64,000 nucleotides of DNA from Cocos nucifera (taxonomy: Eukaryota > Streptophyta > Magnoliopsida > Arecales > Arecaceae), in assembly GCA_006176705.1 (NCBI GenBank), contig QRFJ01005813.1, positions 46,511-110,510 of the forward strand, in the 5' to 3' direction. Positions 11,621-23,679 of the stretch are shown in pieces (position 1 is the first letter of the stretch; every line of letters starts with the position of its first letter). The notes under the pieces are model-generated. The model had not been told where the DNA came from. It searched no databases and saw only the letters and a program-made list of their open reading frames with translations. The position numbers and the translations under genes were made by a program.

Positions 11621-13500
11621 ATCTACTCAGAGGGAAACAATAATCTAATTAGTAATTGATTCATTAAACCTAAAGATTTGGACTTCTAATCAAAAGGGTC
11701 TTCCACTATTTTATTCGAATTGGTAGCCTCTACCTCCAATTCGAGGAATTACCCTAATTCCTTAGTGGGTACTAGAATCTACATAGACTACACACGAGCC
11801 CAACTTTGGTTGGCCAATCCATGTGCATCCAAGAGTAGGTTCATAACCAATTATTTCTATAAATAATTTCTAGTAATTAAATTTTGCTCCAGCCACTGAT
11901 CAGTTGGCTTTGGCCTTCTCAGAAAAGGATCCAGTTAGGTCCAACCATTAATATGACCATACTTGACCAATCCAACCAATGAATAATCAGGCCCAACTTT
12001 GGTTGGCCTACCTGACTACCAATTAGAAAGATGTATCCAAGAGATTAGAAAATGAATGATAATTTCATCAATCGATAAGCACCAGGCCTTTGGGCCTTCA
12101 ATGATTATCCAACTGATGGACCTATTATCATCCACTTTAATGAGAGGCTATGATCCAATTATCATATAACTATTTTATTTTAGGAACCAAATAATTTTAG
12201 AGGATTTAATTTGAAGATGAGGAAAGATCAAATGAACCAGCTTGTCATGATCCTCCCACTAACTTCACCAAGTTAGCTTAAGGGAGGCCATTAATAGGCT
12301 GGTCTAGAAGTACCTAAATCAGTCAAACTGATTTATCCAGTTGACACGGGTTAGCTCCAATAGTCAAGTGATCCGATCAAAACATAATTTCACCAAGAGG
12401 CTAGGTAAGTTTGATCAGTGGGAGGGTTTGCCAAAGCTTGCCTTAGACACTATCAGAAATGGCCAGATAAGTGGGCTGCTAATTAAAGACCATCGATCTG
12501 GTTTACCTTAGATACCAACTGATTTAATTAGTTTTAATTAGATCAATCTAACAATTCGTGCTAGACCACGTAGTCAAGAATCAAGTCCATCTTAGGTCTT
12601 CTTAAAAACATGGACTTGACCAACTATAACTATTGTAATTGATCTAGAGAAACCTTGACATAATCTAAGACAATAATTGATTAGATTTAGTCAACTCTCC
12701 AATTAAATCCATTCTTTAATCTAACCCTAGGTCTTATCAAATTAATGGACCTAATCCTCACTAACCTATTTAACCCAATGTGTTATGATTTGTCTTAGGA
12801 TCTTCAATTTACAATCCTAGATCCTAATCAAACAACTTCTTAATTTTTAATTAAGTTTTGGGCTGAGGGTTGAGGTTCAACTTTTCAAAAATCATTTTCA
12901 TATTTGTAAAATATTCTTACAACATGGTTCTACTAACCAAGTTGCATATTTGATTCATAATCAATATGCAAGTAAGAAGAACATGAAACTACTTTAGATC
13001 TAATCTAAATAAGTTCATGTAATTAAAATAATTTCAATATTAATCAATCATAAGTCAACTTAGATCAAATCTAATATAATTATGATGATTAAAACTAAAT
13101 CATAAAATTATTTAGATCTAATCTAAAATTTTATGATCAAAGTTTTAAATCAGCATATATTAGGATAACCTTTTTACTGTAAGGGATAAACCTTACAGCA
13201 GGACAACCTTATAAGATCAGTCCGTGTAATCTAAAATTTTATTTTTAGATTTAAAACTCTTTTAAATCAAATAAGTCATAAATAATATTAAATCATATCT
13301 AATAAATTATGAATAATATTAAATCTATACGTACTAGGACAACCTTTGCACTGTAAGGGATAAACCTTACAGCAGGACAACCTTAAAGCAGTTCGTATGA
13401 TCTAAGATTTTAATTTTAGATTTAAATATTAGATTATTAATTAGATCTAATTCAAAATTAAACCAAGCATGCAATAATAATCATATAATAATTAACCAGA
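11621..13500 (-). other. Copia-III untranslated leader
   Basis: About 1.9 kb separates the PBS from the gag start. No coding frame is supported. Blocks in it recur in the leaders of Copia-I (58750-60417), Copia-II (19439-20672 and 31764-39989) and Copia-IV (53433-55291): a CTACCTCCAATTCGAG block near 11730 (also at 58858), CCCAACTTTGGTTGGCC, and TGGGAGG/GGTTAG blocks. Two hairpin units lie at its PBS-proximal end. Confidence 0.75.
13177..13372 (-). promoter_or_regulatory. Duplicated leader hairpin near the PBS
   Basis: Two copies (13177-13198 and 13351-13372) of an 8-bp perfect stem, CTGTAAGG paired with CCTTACAG, with the six-base loop GATAAA. Each copy is flanked by AGGATAACC or AGGACAACC units. 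A third copy is in the leader of Copia-II (32144-32165), where the one changed base still gives a G-U pair on the transcribed RNA. Its place just inside the PBS suggests an RNA dimer or packaging role, which is inference. Confidence 0.6.
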
Positions 13501-13511
13501 CTTTGATACCA
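13501..13511 (-). other. Primer binding site of Copia-III
   Basis: On the minus strand it reads TGGTATCAAAG, two bases inside the 5' LTR. This is the TGGTATCAGAG type complementary to the 3' end of plant initiator methionine tRNA, with one substitution. Confidence 0.85.
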
Positions 13512-13513
13512 AT

Positions 13514-15817
13514 TGAAGGAACCAGATCTAGGATTTCATGGCTAGATCTTGAAACCTTTTCTAGATCAGCAGCGAAAGACTCAAAATTAATCTAAAAATT
13601 CAAAATATCTGATAATCACTATATCTAAGATCATTTTATATGATTATTTCATGAAATTTAAATCTAAAATCAAAAATAAACAAGAAGAAAAGGTAGATCA
13701 CATCAACCTAAGATCTACACTACATCTTATGCATGTATGAAAAATATAATAGATCAAATCTATTACTTGAGTGAGTTAGATATTCTAACTCACTGATTCA
13801 GACTTGAAGATGAAGTCTAGGAGTCATCCACACGAGCCCACGATCATGATCAAAAATCCAGATGCAGCAAAGTATGCTAGTACTACGCTGATCTTTCTTT
13901 GATGATTGATTAGATGCCTTCTTTCTTCTAGATTGGATTCCTTTAAAGAGGAGAAGCAGGAGAAGAGGTTTTAGATGTGAGATACTCTCAAAAAACCCAA
14001 GGAAGAAGGAAGGAAAGAGATGAACACAACAACCCTAGAAGAAGATCCTCTTCTTCTTCTCTTTGCTCTCACCTAGACACCTAGTTTTGTGTCAATTGAA
14101 TCTCAATGCCCAGAGGATCTCTCTCTCTAATTTTCATACACCTCAAAGCCCTCTCAATGATCTATAACCTATAAAAATTTGAAGCCAAAATTTATTCAAA
14201 ATATATAGGAAAGGAAGAGTCCTTGTCTAGGTCAAATACAAGACAAGAAAAGGTCAAACAGGGCAAGTCAAGAGGTGCCCAAGAGCGCCCAACTCTTGGG
14301 CGCCCCCTCCATAATTTTTGGCATGTACCAGCAAGGAAAGGTGCACAAGAAAAGGGGTTTCTAAAATGGAATAAGAGAGAAATTAATTGGAAGAGGGGGC
14401 AGCACCTTTAGGGAAGAGTTTGGGTTTGTTAGGATTCTATCTCATAGAATCCAATATCAAAACAAACTCCTTCTTTGACTTGGTCTTCTATCCAATTATC
14501 ATATAAGAAGGAGAGGGAGAGAGGGGGCATACATGATGATCAGGAAGAAGAGGATTTTTAATGAAAAATACCAAAAAAATAGGCATGGGGGGCATTGAGA
14601 CTAAGGTGGTGCAAGGAGGAATCCTAGTCTTACTAGGATTCTATCTATGACTTAGTCAAAGTGGTTTCTTAAATCAAATTAAATCAAAACCAACTCAACC
14701 AAATTAAATTAGGTTCTAATACAATTAGTGATTCAATTAAATTAGATTAAATTTTGATTTAATTTTTAATCAAATTAAAAAATTGGGTTGACCTAAGTCC
14801 TAGTTAGACTAGGACAAGTTTTTTCTTGCACTTGACTTACCCAATAAGTCAATTGAACTTAATCCAATCAAGCCCAAATCAAATCTAATTAAATCATATT
14901 TAATTAAAATTAATCTTAATTCTTTGACTTAATTAAAATAAGTCAATTAGCAATCAAATTGTAAATCAATCCTCCTACAATATTTGCACTAGGTTAAACA
15001 TCAACCGTATTGATCATTTAACCCTAGAACGATTCTCAATCATTGATGAACCATCCGATCAGATCATGAGCTCTAATGTGTGTGATCTCATAGATCCAAA
15101 TCTAAGTCAATAGTATAGAAATAAATTTTTATACCAATCAAAGTGACCACCTAACAATGATACCGGACAGTCGGATAGGTCGAATGTGTAAAACACCATC
15201 CTTAGAACCCATTCGGATAGGTCGAATGATACCAACTCTTGGAGTGATTAATTCCATCTTGATCATGCACCAACTTTGCAAGTACTTGACTATGCCCAAA
15301 AGCCTTCCATTACTGAATTAGAAATTCAGTTAGTCTGATACCAAAGCACAGTGAGTTGCTTGCAAGTCACTAAGGTGATCTCAGGTCTAAGGGACACTTA
15401 TACCTATATCCCATCAGAGACATCCTCGATAGCAGAATGCTTTAAAGTTGGTCATGTTCAATGACGATGTATCCATACATCTCATCTGTATGCCATACCA
15501 GTATCTCCACACTCCTTGGTTAAGAGGACAACCAATCTATATGGCATACAGCGACCTATGCTCGATAGATGCTATCATCCTATTTAATAACCTATCATTT
15601 GGTCATTAACTGATTTAAGGACTAATTGATAAATTCTCTCTTTATCAAAACTAAATAGTCCTAAGGACTTCATCATAAAAATACAGTTCATTAGAAGATG
15701 AAGATTTATGATGAGAAACATGCCAAAGTATTTTATTTATCAATGATCAATTACATATACAAAGTAGCTCAATCGTTAGCAGGGTAACGATTGGCTTTTG
15801 GGACATTATTTCTAATA
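13514..15817 (-). repeat. Copia-III 5' LTR (family alpha)
   Basis: The LTR is 2304 bases and pairs with 5161-7640. It lacks about 170 bases relative to that copy. At the junction (15213-15228) stands a 16-base copy of the sequence at 15171-15186, which points to repair with template switching. Its outer edge is followed by the GATGT target duplication. Confidence 0.92.
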
Positions 15818-16165
15818 GATGTACCCCTACATCTCACCTGCATACTATACTTGTATCTCCACACTCCTTGGTTAAGAGGACAATCAATCCATATGGCACA
15901 CAATGATCTATACTCGATAAATCTTGTCGTTCTTGGTAACAATGTATCATTTGATCGCGAACAAGTTTAAGGACTAAATGATAAATCCTTCATTGTCAAG
16001 TCTAAATAGTCCTAAGAACTTCATCACTAAAGAGTTCATTACAAGAAGATGCATAAAAATGATGAAACATCAAAATAATAATTTTATTCATTTATAATTT
16101 AAGTATAAATTATATTCAGCTCAATCATCTGCAACCTCAATGATTGGCTTTAGGATACAATTTCC
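15818..16165 (-). repeat. Copia-II 3' LTR, second segment
   Basis: This resumes the family-beta LTR after the Copia-III insertion and ends at the RNase H side. The first five bases are the duplicated GATGT. The polypurine tract that should follow is partly deleted: the LTR end joins almost directly to a CTTAGACTAAAGCC stretch. Confidence 0.85.
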
Positions 16166-17830
16166 ACTTAGACTAAAGCCATTCAAAATAGTATTGAATA
16201 CCTATCTTCCAGTTGTGATTATCGGACTCTTTGATTCCAAGGGCTTTAGTAAATGGGTCAGCTACATTCTTCTTTTCGTCAATCTTCTGAAGCTCGACAT
16301 TCTCTTATTCCATGATCTCTCATACAAGGTGGTAGCGACATAGAACGTGCTTCGTGCACTGATGTGCCTTCGGCTCTTTCGCATAAGTTATGGCTCTAGT
16401 GCTATCATAATAAAGCAGAACCGGACCATCCAAGGAGGGTGCTACTCCCAGCTCATCGATGAATTTTCATAGCCACACAGCTTCCTTTGCAACATTGGAT
16501 GCCGCGACATGCTCTGCCTCACATACAGAATCAGCCATAGTGTGTTGCTTGAAACTCTTCCTGCAGACCGCTCTATCATTTAGAGTAAATACATAACCTA
16601 ACATACTCTTGCTATCATCATGATCAGACTGAAAATTGAAGTCTATAAACCCCATAAGTCTCAAGTTTGACTCATCATAAATAAGCTACTGATCTTTGAT
16701 ATTTCTTAATTACTACAGGATGGTTTTAATAACCTTCCAGTGATTCTACCTTAAATCAGATTGGTATCTACTCACTATTCTTAGTGAGTATGCCATATCT
16801 GATCTCTTACATGTCATGGCATACAATATAGAATCCACTACGAAGCATATAAAATTCTACTCATATGCTCTCTCTCTTGAGGTGTTGTCACATAATTCTT
16901 CTTCAAGAGAGAAATTTCATGGCCTATCAGTAGATAGCCCTTTTTGAAATTCTCTATGTTGAATCTTTTCAGCACAGTATCAATGTATATGGACTGGGAT
17001 AATCCAAGCAATCTTTTAGATCTATTTCTATAGATCTTTATCCTTATGATGTAGGAAGCTTCTCCCATGTCCTTCATGGAGAATTTTGACGATAGTCAAA
17101 CTTTTATTTTCTATAATGCAGGAATGTCATTCTCGATTAAGAAAATATCATCCATATATAGTACAAGAAATATAAGTACAAAATCATTAGCCCATTTGTA
17201 CACCCAAGATTTCTCTTCATTCTTAACGAAGCCATATGTTTTGATCACCTTATCAAAATGCATGTTCTAACTTTGAGATGCCTACTTCAATCCATAGATG
17301 GATCTCTGAAGCTTGCATACCTTGGACTCATCTATGGATGTGAATCCCTCAGGCTATATTATATACATCTCTTCATCTACCTCTCCATTTAGGAAAGCTG
17401 TCTTTACATCTATTTGCTAGATCTCATAGTCTAGGTATGCCACTATCGCAAGCATAATCTGAATGGACTTGAGCATTGCCACCAAAAAAAATATCTCATC
17501 ATAGTCAATACCATAATGCTGACGATATTTCTTGGCAACCAAATAGACTTTATAGATCTCCACCTTTCTATTTGTGCCTCATTTTTTTTTTGAAAATTCA
17601 CTTACAACTAATGTGTTTTACCCATTCAAGTGGATCAACCAATGTCCATACACTGTTGACCTTCATGGACTCCATTTTGAACTTTATGGCTTCTAGACGC
17701 TTATTGGAGTCGGACCTCTGTATGGCATCCATGTAGTTAATCGGATCCTCATCGTTCTCATCGAGTTTGATAGGATCACTGTCCTAGACCAAGAAGCCAT
17801 AGTATCTGTTCGGTTGATGTGGTACTCTAT
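16166..17830 (-). pseudogene. Copia-II pol: reverse transcriptase and RNase H, disrupted
   Basis: The minus-strand translation gives RNase H pieces at 16664-16467 (GFIDFNFQSDHDD, VCEAEHVAASNVAKEAVWL). RT C-terminal sequence lies at 17077-16838 (MKDMGEASYIIRIKIY and VLKRFNIENFKKG). Near 17140 the catalytic box reads LYMDDIFLIEND. The RT N-terminal half, up to about 17720, is recognisable but full of stops. The YMDD box is shared with Copia-I and separates family beta from the YVDD families. Confidence 0.85.
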
Positions 17831-18900
17831 CGGATCTCTTTAAAGGTGCCTGTTCAATGGGCTCTAGGTTTGATCTTATCAAATCTAGTTCTACAGGATC
17901 ACTAGAATATGTTGGTTCTTCCACCTATCGAACTTCACTAAGTTCAATATTAGAGGAAGTAGTTCCTTCCCTAAAAAATTTTTTTTCTAAAAAGACTATC
18001 CTATTGCTAACGAACATCTTTTGTTCTTCAACATGGTAGAAGTAATAATCCCTAGTTTTCTTAGAATATCCTATGAACAAGCATTTATTGGATCAAGGTC
18101 TAAGCTTGTTTGCCTGTAAATTTTTGACATAAGCCAGACATCCCAAAATCCTAAGCGAGAGAGTGTCAGCTTACGCCCAATCCATATCTCATATGGAGTC
18201 TTTGCAACAGACTAGCTTAGAACATTGTTCAAAATAAAACAAGCAATCTCGAGTACATACTCTCCAGAAAAGAAATAGGCAGACTCACAAACTTCATCAT
18301 GGATTGAACCATGTCCAATAGGATTTGATTTATCCTTTCAAACACACCATTATGCTGTGGTATTCCAGAAGGAGTCTATTATGAGAGAATCCCATTCTTT
18401 CTTAGAAATGTCAAAAACTCATCGAAAAGGTATTCACCTCCTCGATCAGACTGAAAAGTTTTAATACTCTTTTCAAGTTATTTTTTTACCTCATTATGAT
18501 ATCATTTGAATATTTTAAATGAATTGAATTTACTCTTTATATGATAGACGTCATATCTAGATAGGTCATCAATAAATGTGATGAAATAGTAGAACCCATG
18601 TCTAGCACATGTATTCATAGGTCTACATACATCACTATGTACTAGATCCAAAAGATCAGTGGCTCATTCACCCTTTCCAATAAAACATGATTTGGTCATC
18701 TTACCAAGAAGGTAGAACTCGTAGGTAGTCAATGATTCAGAATCATCGATGTCAAGAATATTCTTCTTGACTAACCTATTTATCCTATTCTTATTTATAT
18801 GACCGAGCTAATAGTGCCAAAGATAGGCATCAGACATTATCTAGTTTTAGATGTTTATTAGACATGTATATTACACTAATAGGCTGTGATAATATATTAA
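17831..18900 (-). pseudogene. Copia-II pol: integrase, disrupted
   Basis: The minus-strand reading shows integrase blocks in the usual order, including the IPQHNGVFERINQILLD segment near 18350-18310. In it the third catalytic residue is still glutamate (codon 18337-18339), unlike Copia-I and Copia-III. No uninterrupted frame of useful length remains. Confidence 0.8.
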
Positions 18901-19300
18901 TATCATTTCTTAATTATCTTCACATTATTATAATTTTATTCATAATGATATCATAATATTTTTTTATTGATAAACAATAACCATCTTGAGCCAAAAGTCC
19001 AGCAAATATTATGTTCATCATAAAAGATGGACAACCTTGACAGTCATTTAAAACAACATTATTATTTTTGAAAATAAGCTCAAGAGTTTCGAATTCTAGA
19101 ATTGGAACTTTACTTTCATCCCTAACATTCAGGAATCTATCAATGTTCTCAAACTTTCTACTAATTTGAAGTCCATGCAATGAATTACATATATGAATTA
19201 GACTTTCGATATCTAATACCTAGGTAGATGCATCACAAATAGAAAAATTATGAAGTGTTATTATATAATAACCTTGACTAGCAATCACTTGCTGATTTTT
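18901..19300 (-). pseudogene. Copia-II protease and pre-integrase segment
   Basis: HICNSLHGLQISRKFENIDRF and the following LNVRDESKV block mark the copia protease domain. The active-site position reads D-I-E (codons 19205-19213) instead of D-T/S-G, the same change as in Copia-III. The zinc knuckle that should precede it is absent. Confidence 0.8.
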
Positions 19301-19438
19301 TCAGTTTAGCCTATTCATGTTCAGAGGATAATTTCTCTTTGGGTTTGCTTGATTAGGGTCAACACTAGACTTTCCATAATTAGGTCCTAAAAGCTTGTAA
19401 CTATCCAATGATGAATGGAGCGGACTAACACTAGCCAT
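19301..19438 (-). pseudogene. Copia-II gag remnant: start joined to pre-protease linker
   Basis: The start at 19438 gives 45 codons beginning MASVSPLHSSLDSYKLLGPN, a normal copia gag opening. After about 20 residues it jumps to a linker (KRNYPLNMNRLN) that in Copia-III lies after the zinc knuckle. About 0.8-0.9 kb of gag, including the knuckle, is missing by comparison with Copia-III. The join stays in frame for about 25 residues before a stop, so the deleted form may itself have moved. It could not form particles without gag supplied by another copy. Confidence 0.78.
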
Positions 19439-20672
19439 TCTGTTTATCTGAAAGAAAAATATGAAATCATATTAGTACTTGAATTAATTAATCTTAAAGA
19501 TTTAGAATTTAGTCTAAAGGTCCTCTCACTATTTTTATGAATTAGTAGTCTCTACCTCCAATTCGAGAAATTACACTAACTCCTTAGTAGATACTGGAAT
19601 CCACATAGACTATAAATGAGCCTGAGGAAAGCTCTGGCTAACCCATGTATATCTATAAGTAGGTTCACAACCAATTATTTTCTCAAATAATTTTTAGTAT
19701 TTTGGTTTTTTCCTAGAAGCTAATTCAGTAGACTATGGCCTCCACTAAAAATATCTGGTTAGATCTAATTACTAACATGATTGAGTTTGATGCATCAAAC
19801 TAATGATGATCAGGACTGAGGAAAGCTCTAGCCAACCTGACCACTATTAAGAGAGTGCGATCTAATCATCATATGATGAACGATAATTTTAATATCTAGA
19901 TGAACAGCAAGTGTAAGACACTTTTAATGTCCACCTAGAAAATTGGATCCATTGTTATCCACCTTAATGGGAGGCTATGACTCAGTTATCTTCATAACTT
20001 AGTCATTTTTAAGGAGCTAATAAGTTAGAGAATTTATGTTACATATAATTTAAGGATAGAAAGGACATGGACCAATTTACTCTCACTGACTTCAGTAAGT
20101 CAAATCCTCCGACTGACTTCACCAAGTCAATAGGTTAGGACTAAGATTAATTTAGATCCACAGGCATCTAATTCAATCTTACTGGTTTAAATCAGTCAAA
20201 TTAATTCCTAGTGACATGGGTCAGCCTGAATCATCAAGTGATCTAATCAAATTCTAATCGATGATGTCGGCCAGGTAAGTGAGATTAGTGGAAGGGATAT
20301 GCCATTAACTCGTCAAAGATCGAATTAGTGCGAGTAGCTCCTAATTAAAAATCACTGGTCTTGACTACCAAACTTACCTTAGACACCAACCAGTTAATTA
20401 GGCTCAATCTGATCAACCTAGTAATTTTGAAATCAATCGTATAGCCATGAATCAAGTCCATCTTGGTCTCCATTAAAGACATAGACTCATCCAACTATAA
20501 CTATTAAAGTTGAATCTAGAGTGTCATTGACCTAATCTAATTCAACATTTAGCTAGATTTGATCAATTACTCAAATTTAGTCCATTCTTCAACTAACCTT
20601 AGGTCTAACCCAAATAATAGACATAATTCATCTAACCCAATCATCCAAATTTTATGATCAATGACTTAGGAT
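19439..20672 (-). other. Copia-II leader, part 1
   Basis: Untranslated leader between gag and the CACTA insertion, with the CTACCTCCAATTCGAGAAAT block near 19553 and several GACTTC..AAGTCA blocks shared with the other copia leaders. It breaks at 20672 within GACTTAGGAT; the continuation, CTTTAATTCACAATTCTAGA, is at 31764. The uninterrupted form can be seen at 59894 in Copia-I. Confidence 0.8.
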
Positions 20673-20686
20673 CACTAAAAGAAAAA
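20673..20686. repeat. CACTA left terminal inverted repeat
   Basis: CACTAAAAGAAAAA, matching the reverse complement of the right end (CACTACAAGAAATA) with few differences. Confidence 0.9.
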
Positions 20687-21420
20687 GGATAATTAGCTAT
20701 GCAAAAAAAGCATAGCTAAATCCTAAAAAACATCGCTAATTACATCTACCAATGTAAAATACATCAGAAAAAATACGTTGGCAAAAGTGCCATCATTGAT
20801 TTCATTTATCGACCTTTCTTAAACTTTCATCAAAAAAAAGAAGTTTTACCAACGTTAAAATAAACATCAAAGATTAGTTTCAGCTATACTAGAAAGGCAT
20901 TGGAAAATAGGTATTTATCGACATAAAATAATTATCGATAATATCAATTTTTACCCATGTAAAACAAACATTGGCAAAAATATTTTTACCAACGAAAACT
21001 TACTTTGATAAATAAATGTTTACCTATGCTAAATAAATGTTAGAAATAAGAGTTTTTGTGATGCAATATAAACGTCGGTAAACTATTAGCGATGAAATAT
21101 TCCTATTGGTAAAAAATAATTTACCTATGCTTATTTTACATTAGCAAATAATTTGTTGCGTAAAGTTACATCGGTAGTTGTTAAGCGTAGCCAAAGATGG
21201 CACACTAGCACACTTTTTGGTGACTGTTACATTGGATTTATCTATGTTTATTTGTGTCGGTAAATATTTTGCGATGTTAATTTGCATTAGTAATTATAAA
21301 GCATGGCCAACAGTGGCACGCCAGCATGCTATTTGGCGATGGTTATTTAGATTTATCAATGCTAAGTTACGTCACTATAATGCTTTACCTATGCTTCCAT
21401 TGCATCACTAATTATTTTTA
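20687..21420. repeat. CACTA left subterminal repeat region
   Basis: Short degenerate units recur in both orientations: TTACC(T/A)ATGCT, its reverse AGCATAGG/TAA, and CATCGGTAAA or CAACGTAAA words, roughly every 20-40 bases. In En/Spm such units are bound by TNPA; that role here is by analogy. No coding frame is supported. Confidence 0.8.
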
Positions 21421-21785
21421 TAAAAAAATAATTTTAGATAATTTTATTTATGTCAATTTTTTAAAATTTATAAACATCCATATAACATCTACATAATAAA
21501 TAACATAACATATAACATCCATATAACAAATATACACATGCCAAAATCAAATTCATTTACTTTAAAATATCCATATAACATCCATATAAAAAAACCATGT
21601 ACATATATAAAATGTTGTACATACTACATGTTCTTTTAAAAAGAAAATACATCAAAACAAAATAAAACTCCATATTGATGGCAACATATCATAGACCTGC
21701 ATTAAATTAAAAAATTAAGTTAGCAAACTAATTATCTAATATAAATGCTGAAAATATATTAATTAAAAATAATATAAAATAATAC
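21421..21785. other. AT-rich spacer of the CACTA element
   Basis: AT-rich sequence with a repeated CATATAACATCCATATAA motif near 21480-21600. I see no gene in it. It would form the 3' untranslated end of the TNPA-like gene. Confidence 0.5.
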
Positions 21786-23570
21786 CAATGGAGAAGGTAG
21801 CATCATCATCATCGGTGGAGTCTTGATCATAAGCATCAACAAGAACATCAAAAGTCGGTGGGGGAGGCATACGGCAACATAACTCATCAACTTTGCCCCA
21901 AATGTCTGAAGCTGGGATGAAAGATTGACATTGGCCCGCTATAGATCCGTTATCTCCTCCTAATGTCTCCTCTCAATCTCAGTATGTCTTTTCTTCACCT
22001 CATGCAAACGAGTATCACAAGAAACATGTGCTACTCGAGAGGAGCTAGGGGCCACAACTCCATATCCCAATCTTGCAACAAAGCTAGGTCTCCTACCGAG
22101 CATCTCATCATAGATATCGTCATCTATGGGTGGGGTGGAGCCCTCAGCTGGAGGCTGGGATCGTATCTTTATCATGCAGTCCTAATTAAAAAAAAAAATA
22201 AATATAATCAAAAATCTAAACTTTATAATAAAATTGAAACAGAACTTAATCAATTAATACTCACATGTCTCTCCCTAGTCCCGGGAATCCACTCACTCGT
22301 CGCCTAGTGATGGGTCCTCTAGTAGACGTCAATCCACCCAGGCAGCTATCCTGTCTTGATGTCTCTCTAAAATTTATGAATGTAAGTATATTGACATAGA
22401 CATATTCTAACAAATCATTAAAGATGTATGTATGTGTACTTACTAGCTCATATTGATACTGTGTAAACGACTTTAATCCACTGTAATGCATCACCGTGAG
22501 CCTCGACCTGCTCTGCGAGGCCTTGTTGTAGTAGGCCTAATAAACAAATGCAATGAAGATAATAGTGAACATATTACAATACCATATCAATTCAATAATC
22601 AATATTTTTATTACATATAATAGTTATACCCGATATACAGGATCCTCATATCTGGTGCAAAGGAGATCCCAGTCAGGGCGTGATACTATGCAGTATCTCA
22701 CGTGCTGCCGCAGCCACACGTGCCTGGAAGACCTTCTTCCAGTGGGTATGGAACTCATATCTGAATCCTCTGAGCAATTGCCCCATATATCAAAGGATAG
22801 CCTCCCACACATGTGGGATATCAGTCTCCTACATATCAAAATCATGCTGCAAAAATAATGTACAATATATGCGATTTATTAAAAAATAAAAATTAAATAA
22901 TTATCAAAAATTATATTTAGTTACCTACAAATGGTCGAGAAGGACCTACTACTGTGGCCTCGTAACTCTGTGCTGATCAGATAGAGTCAGGAGAACATAG
23001 GAACAGATAATGATATCAACCTCGCACACGTATGGATCCCTGATGTGGCGCTCTAGTGGTATGATATATCTCAATGGGATGATAACCCTCATCCTCTCCC
23101 TAGAAAGTGCTCTCCTCCACTCCTCTAGCTTCTCATTTCTAGTGGCTCCACGAGTCCGCCTAATCACAATATCAGCATCTACAGTAAAATAAAAAATTTA
23201 AAATTAATTATTTATACATGATAAAAATTTAAAGCAAATATAATACAAAAAATTATAATATGTAAAATTAACCTGTGGTAGGAGATGATGTGCCTACTTC
23301 AATAGTGTGCTGTTGAGATGAAGAGGGACCGACATGGAGATATCGGTCCCCCCTATCATATCATCCTCCTAGTGGCATAGCTTAAAATTAGTTATTTATA
23401 AATGATAAAAAAGTAAAGCAAATTAAATACAAAAAATTGTAATATGTAAAATCAACCTAGAGTGGCCAATGTGACCACCTGATCATCAGGAGACTACTGC
23501 TGAGAAGCCGATGCACCGACATCTCCTCTTGTCTGAACCCTACGAGATCATCCTCCTAGTGCCAAGTCTA
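21786..23570 (-). pseudogene. TNPA-like plant transposase (Ptta/En/Spm, Transposase_24 type), broken, several exons
   Basis: Minus-strand pieces fit the order of plant Ptta/En/Spm proteins. A start-side part with EEWRRAL..RMRVIIPL lies at 23167-22949. A part with VRYCI and RPDWDLLCTRYED follows at 22845-22624. Next is HYSGLKSFTQYQYEL at 22494-22261. A C-terminal part has DDDIYDEMLGRRP and LGYGVVAP (22175-21960), the usual end signature of the family. AT-rich gaps between pieces look like introns. The small segments at 23290-23380 and 23480-23570 share a TCATCCTCCTAGTG motif and may be duplicated exons. In En/Spm the partner protein binds subterminal repeats. Stops near 22360-22330 show that it is not functional. 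Confidence 0.72.
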
Positions 23571-23679
23571 TATCAAATAACATATTAGAGATAGATTAAT
23601 ATTGATAAATATTACATAAATACTAAATGATATATGAAATTTAACACATATGAGTTTCTTAAAAAATTACATATTATCA

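Larger units (their letters stand above)
5161..15817 (-). mobile_element. Copia-III, complete but decayed Ty1/copia element (family alpha)
   Basis: The element is bounded by LTRs at 5161-7640 and 13514-15817 and flanked by a perfect 5-bp duplication, GATGT (5156-5160 and 15818-15822). The LTRs begin TGAAGGAACCAG on the plus strand and end CCAATA or CTAATA, a one-base decay of the expected CTAACA. In minus-strand order it has PBS, a leader of about 1.9 kb, gag, protease, integrase, RT, RNase H and polypurine tract. It lies inside the 3' LTR of Copia-II; joining 5160 to 15823 restores that LTR to the length of its partner. Many stops and altered catalytic residues show that it is dead. Confidence 0.95.

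Noticed and set aside
21178..21411. A 77-codon frame at the left end of the CACTA element
   Set aside because: It runs through subterminal repeats and encodes repeated low-information words.
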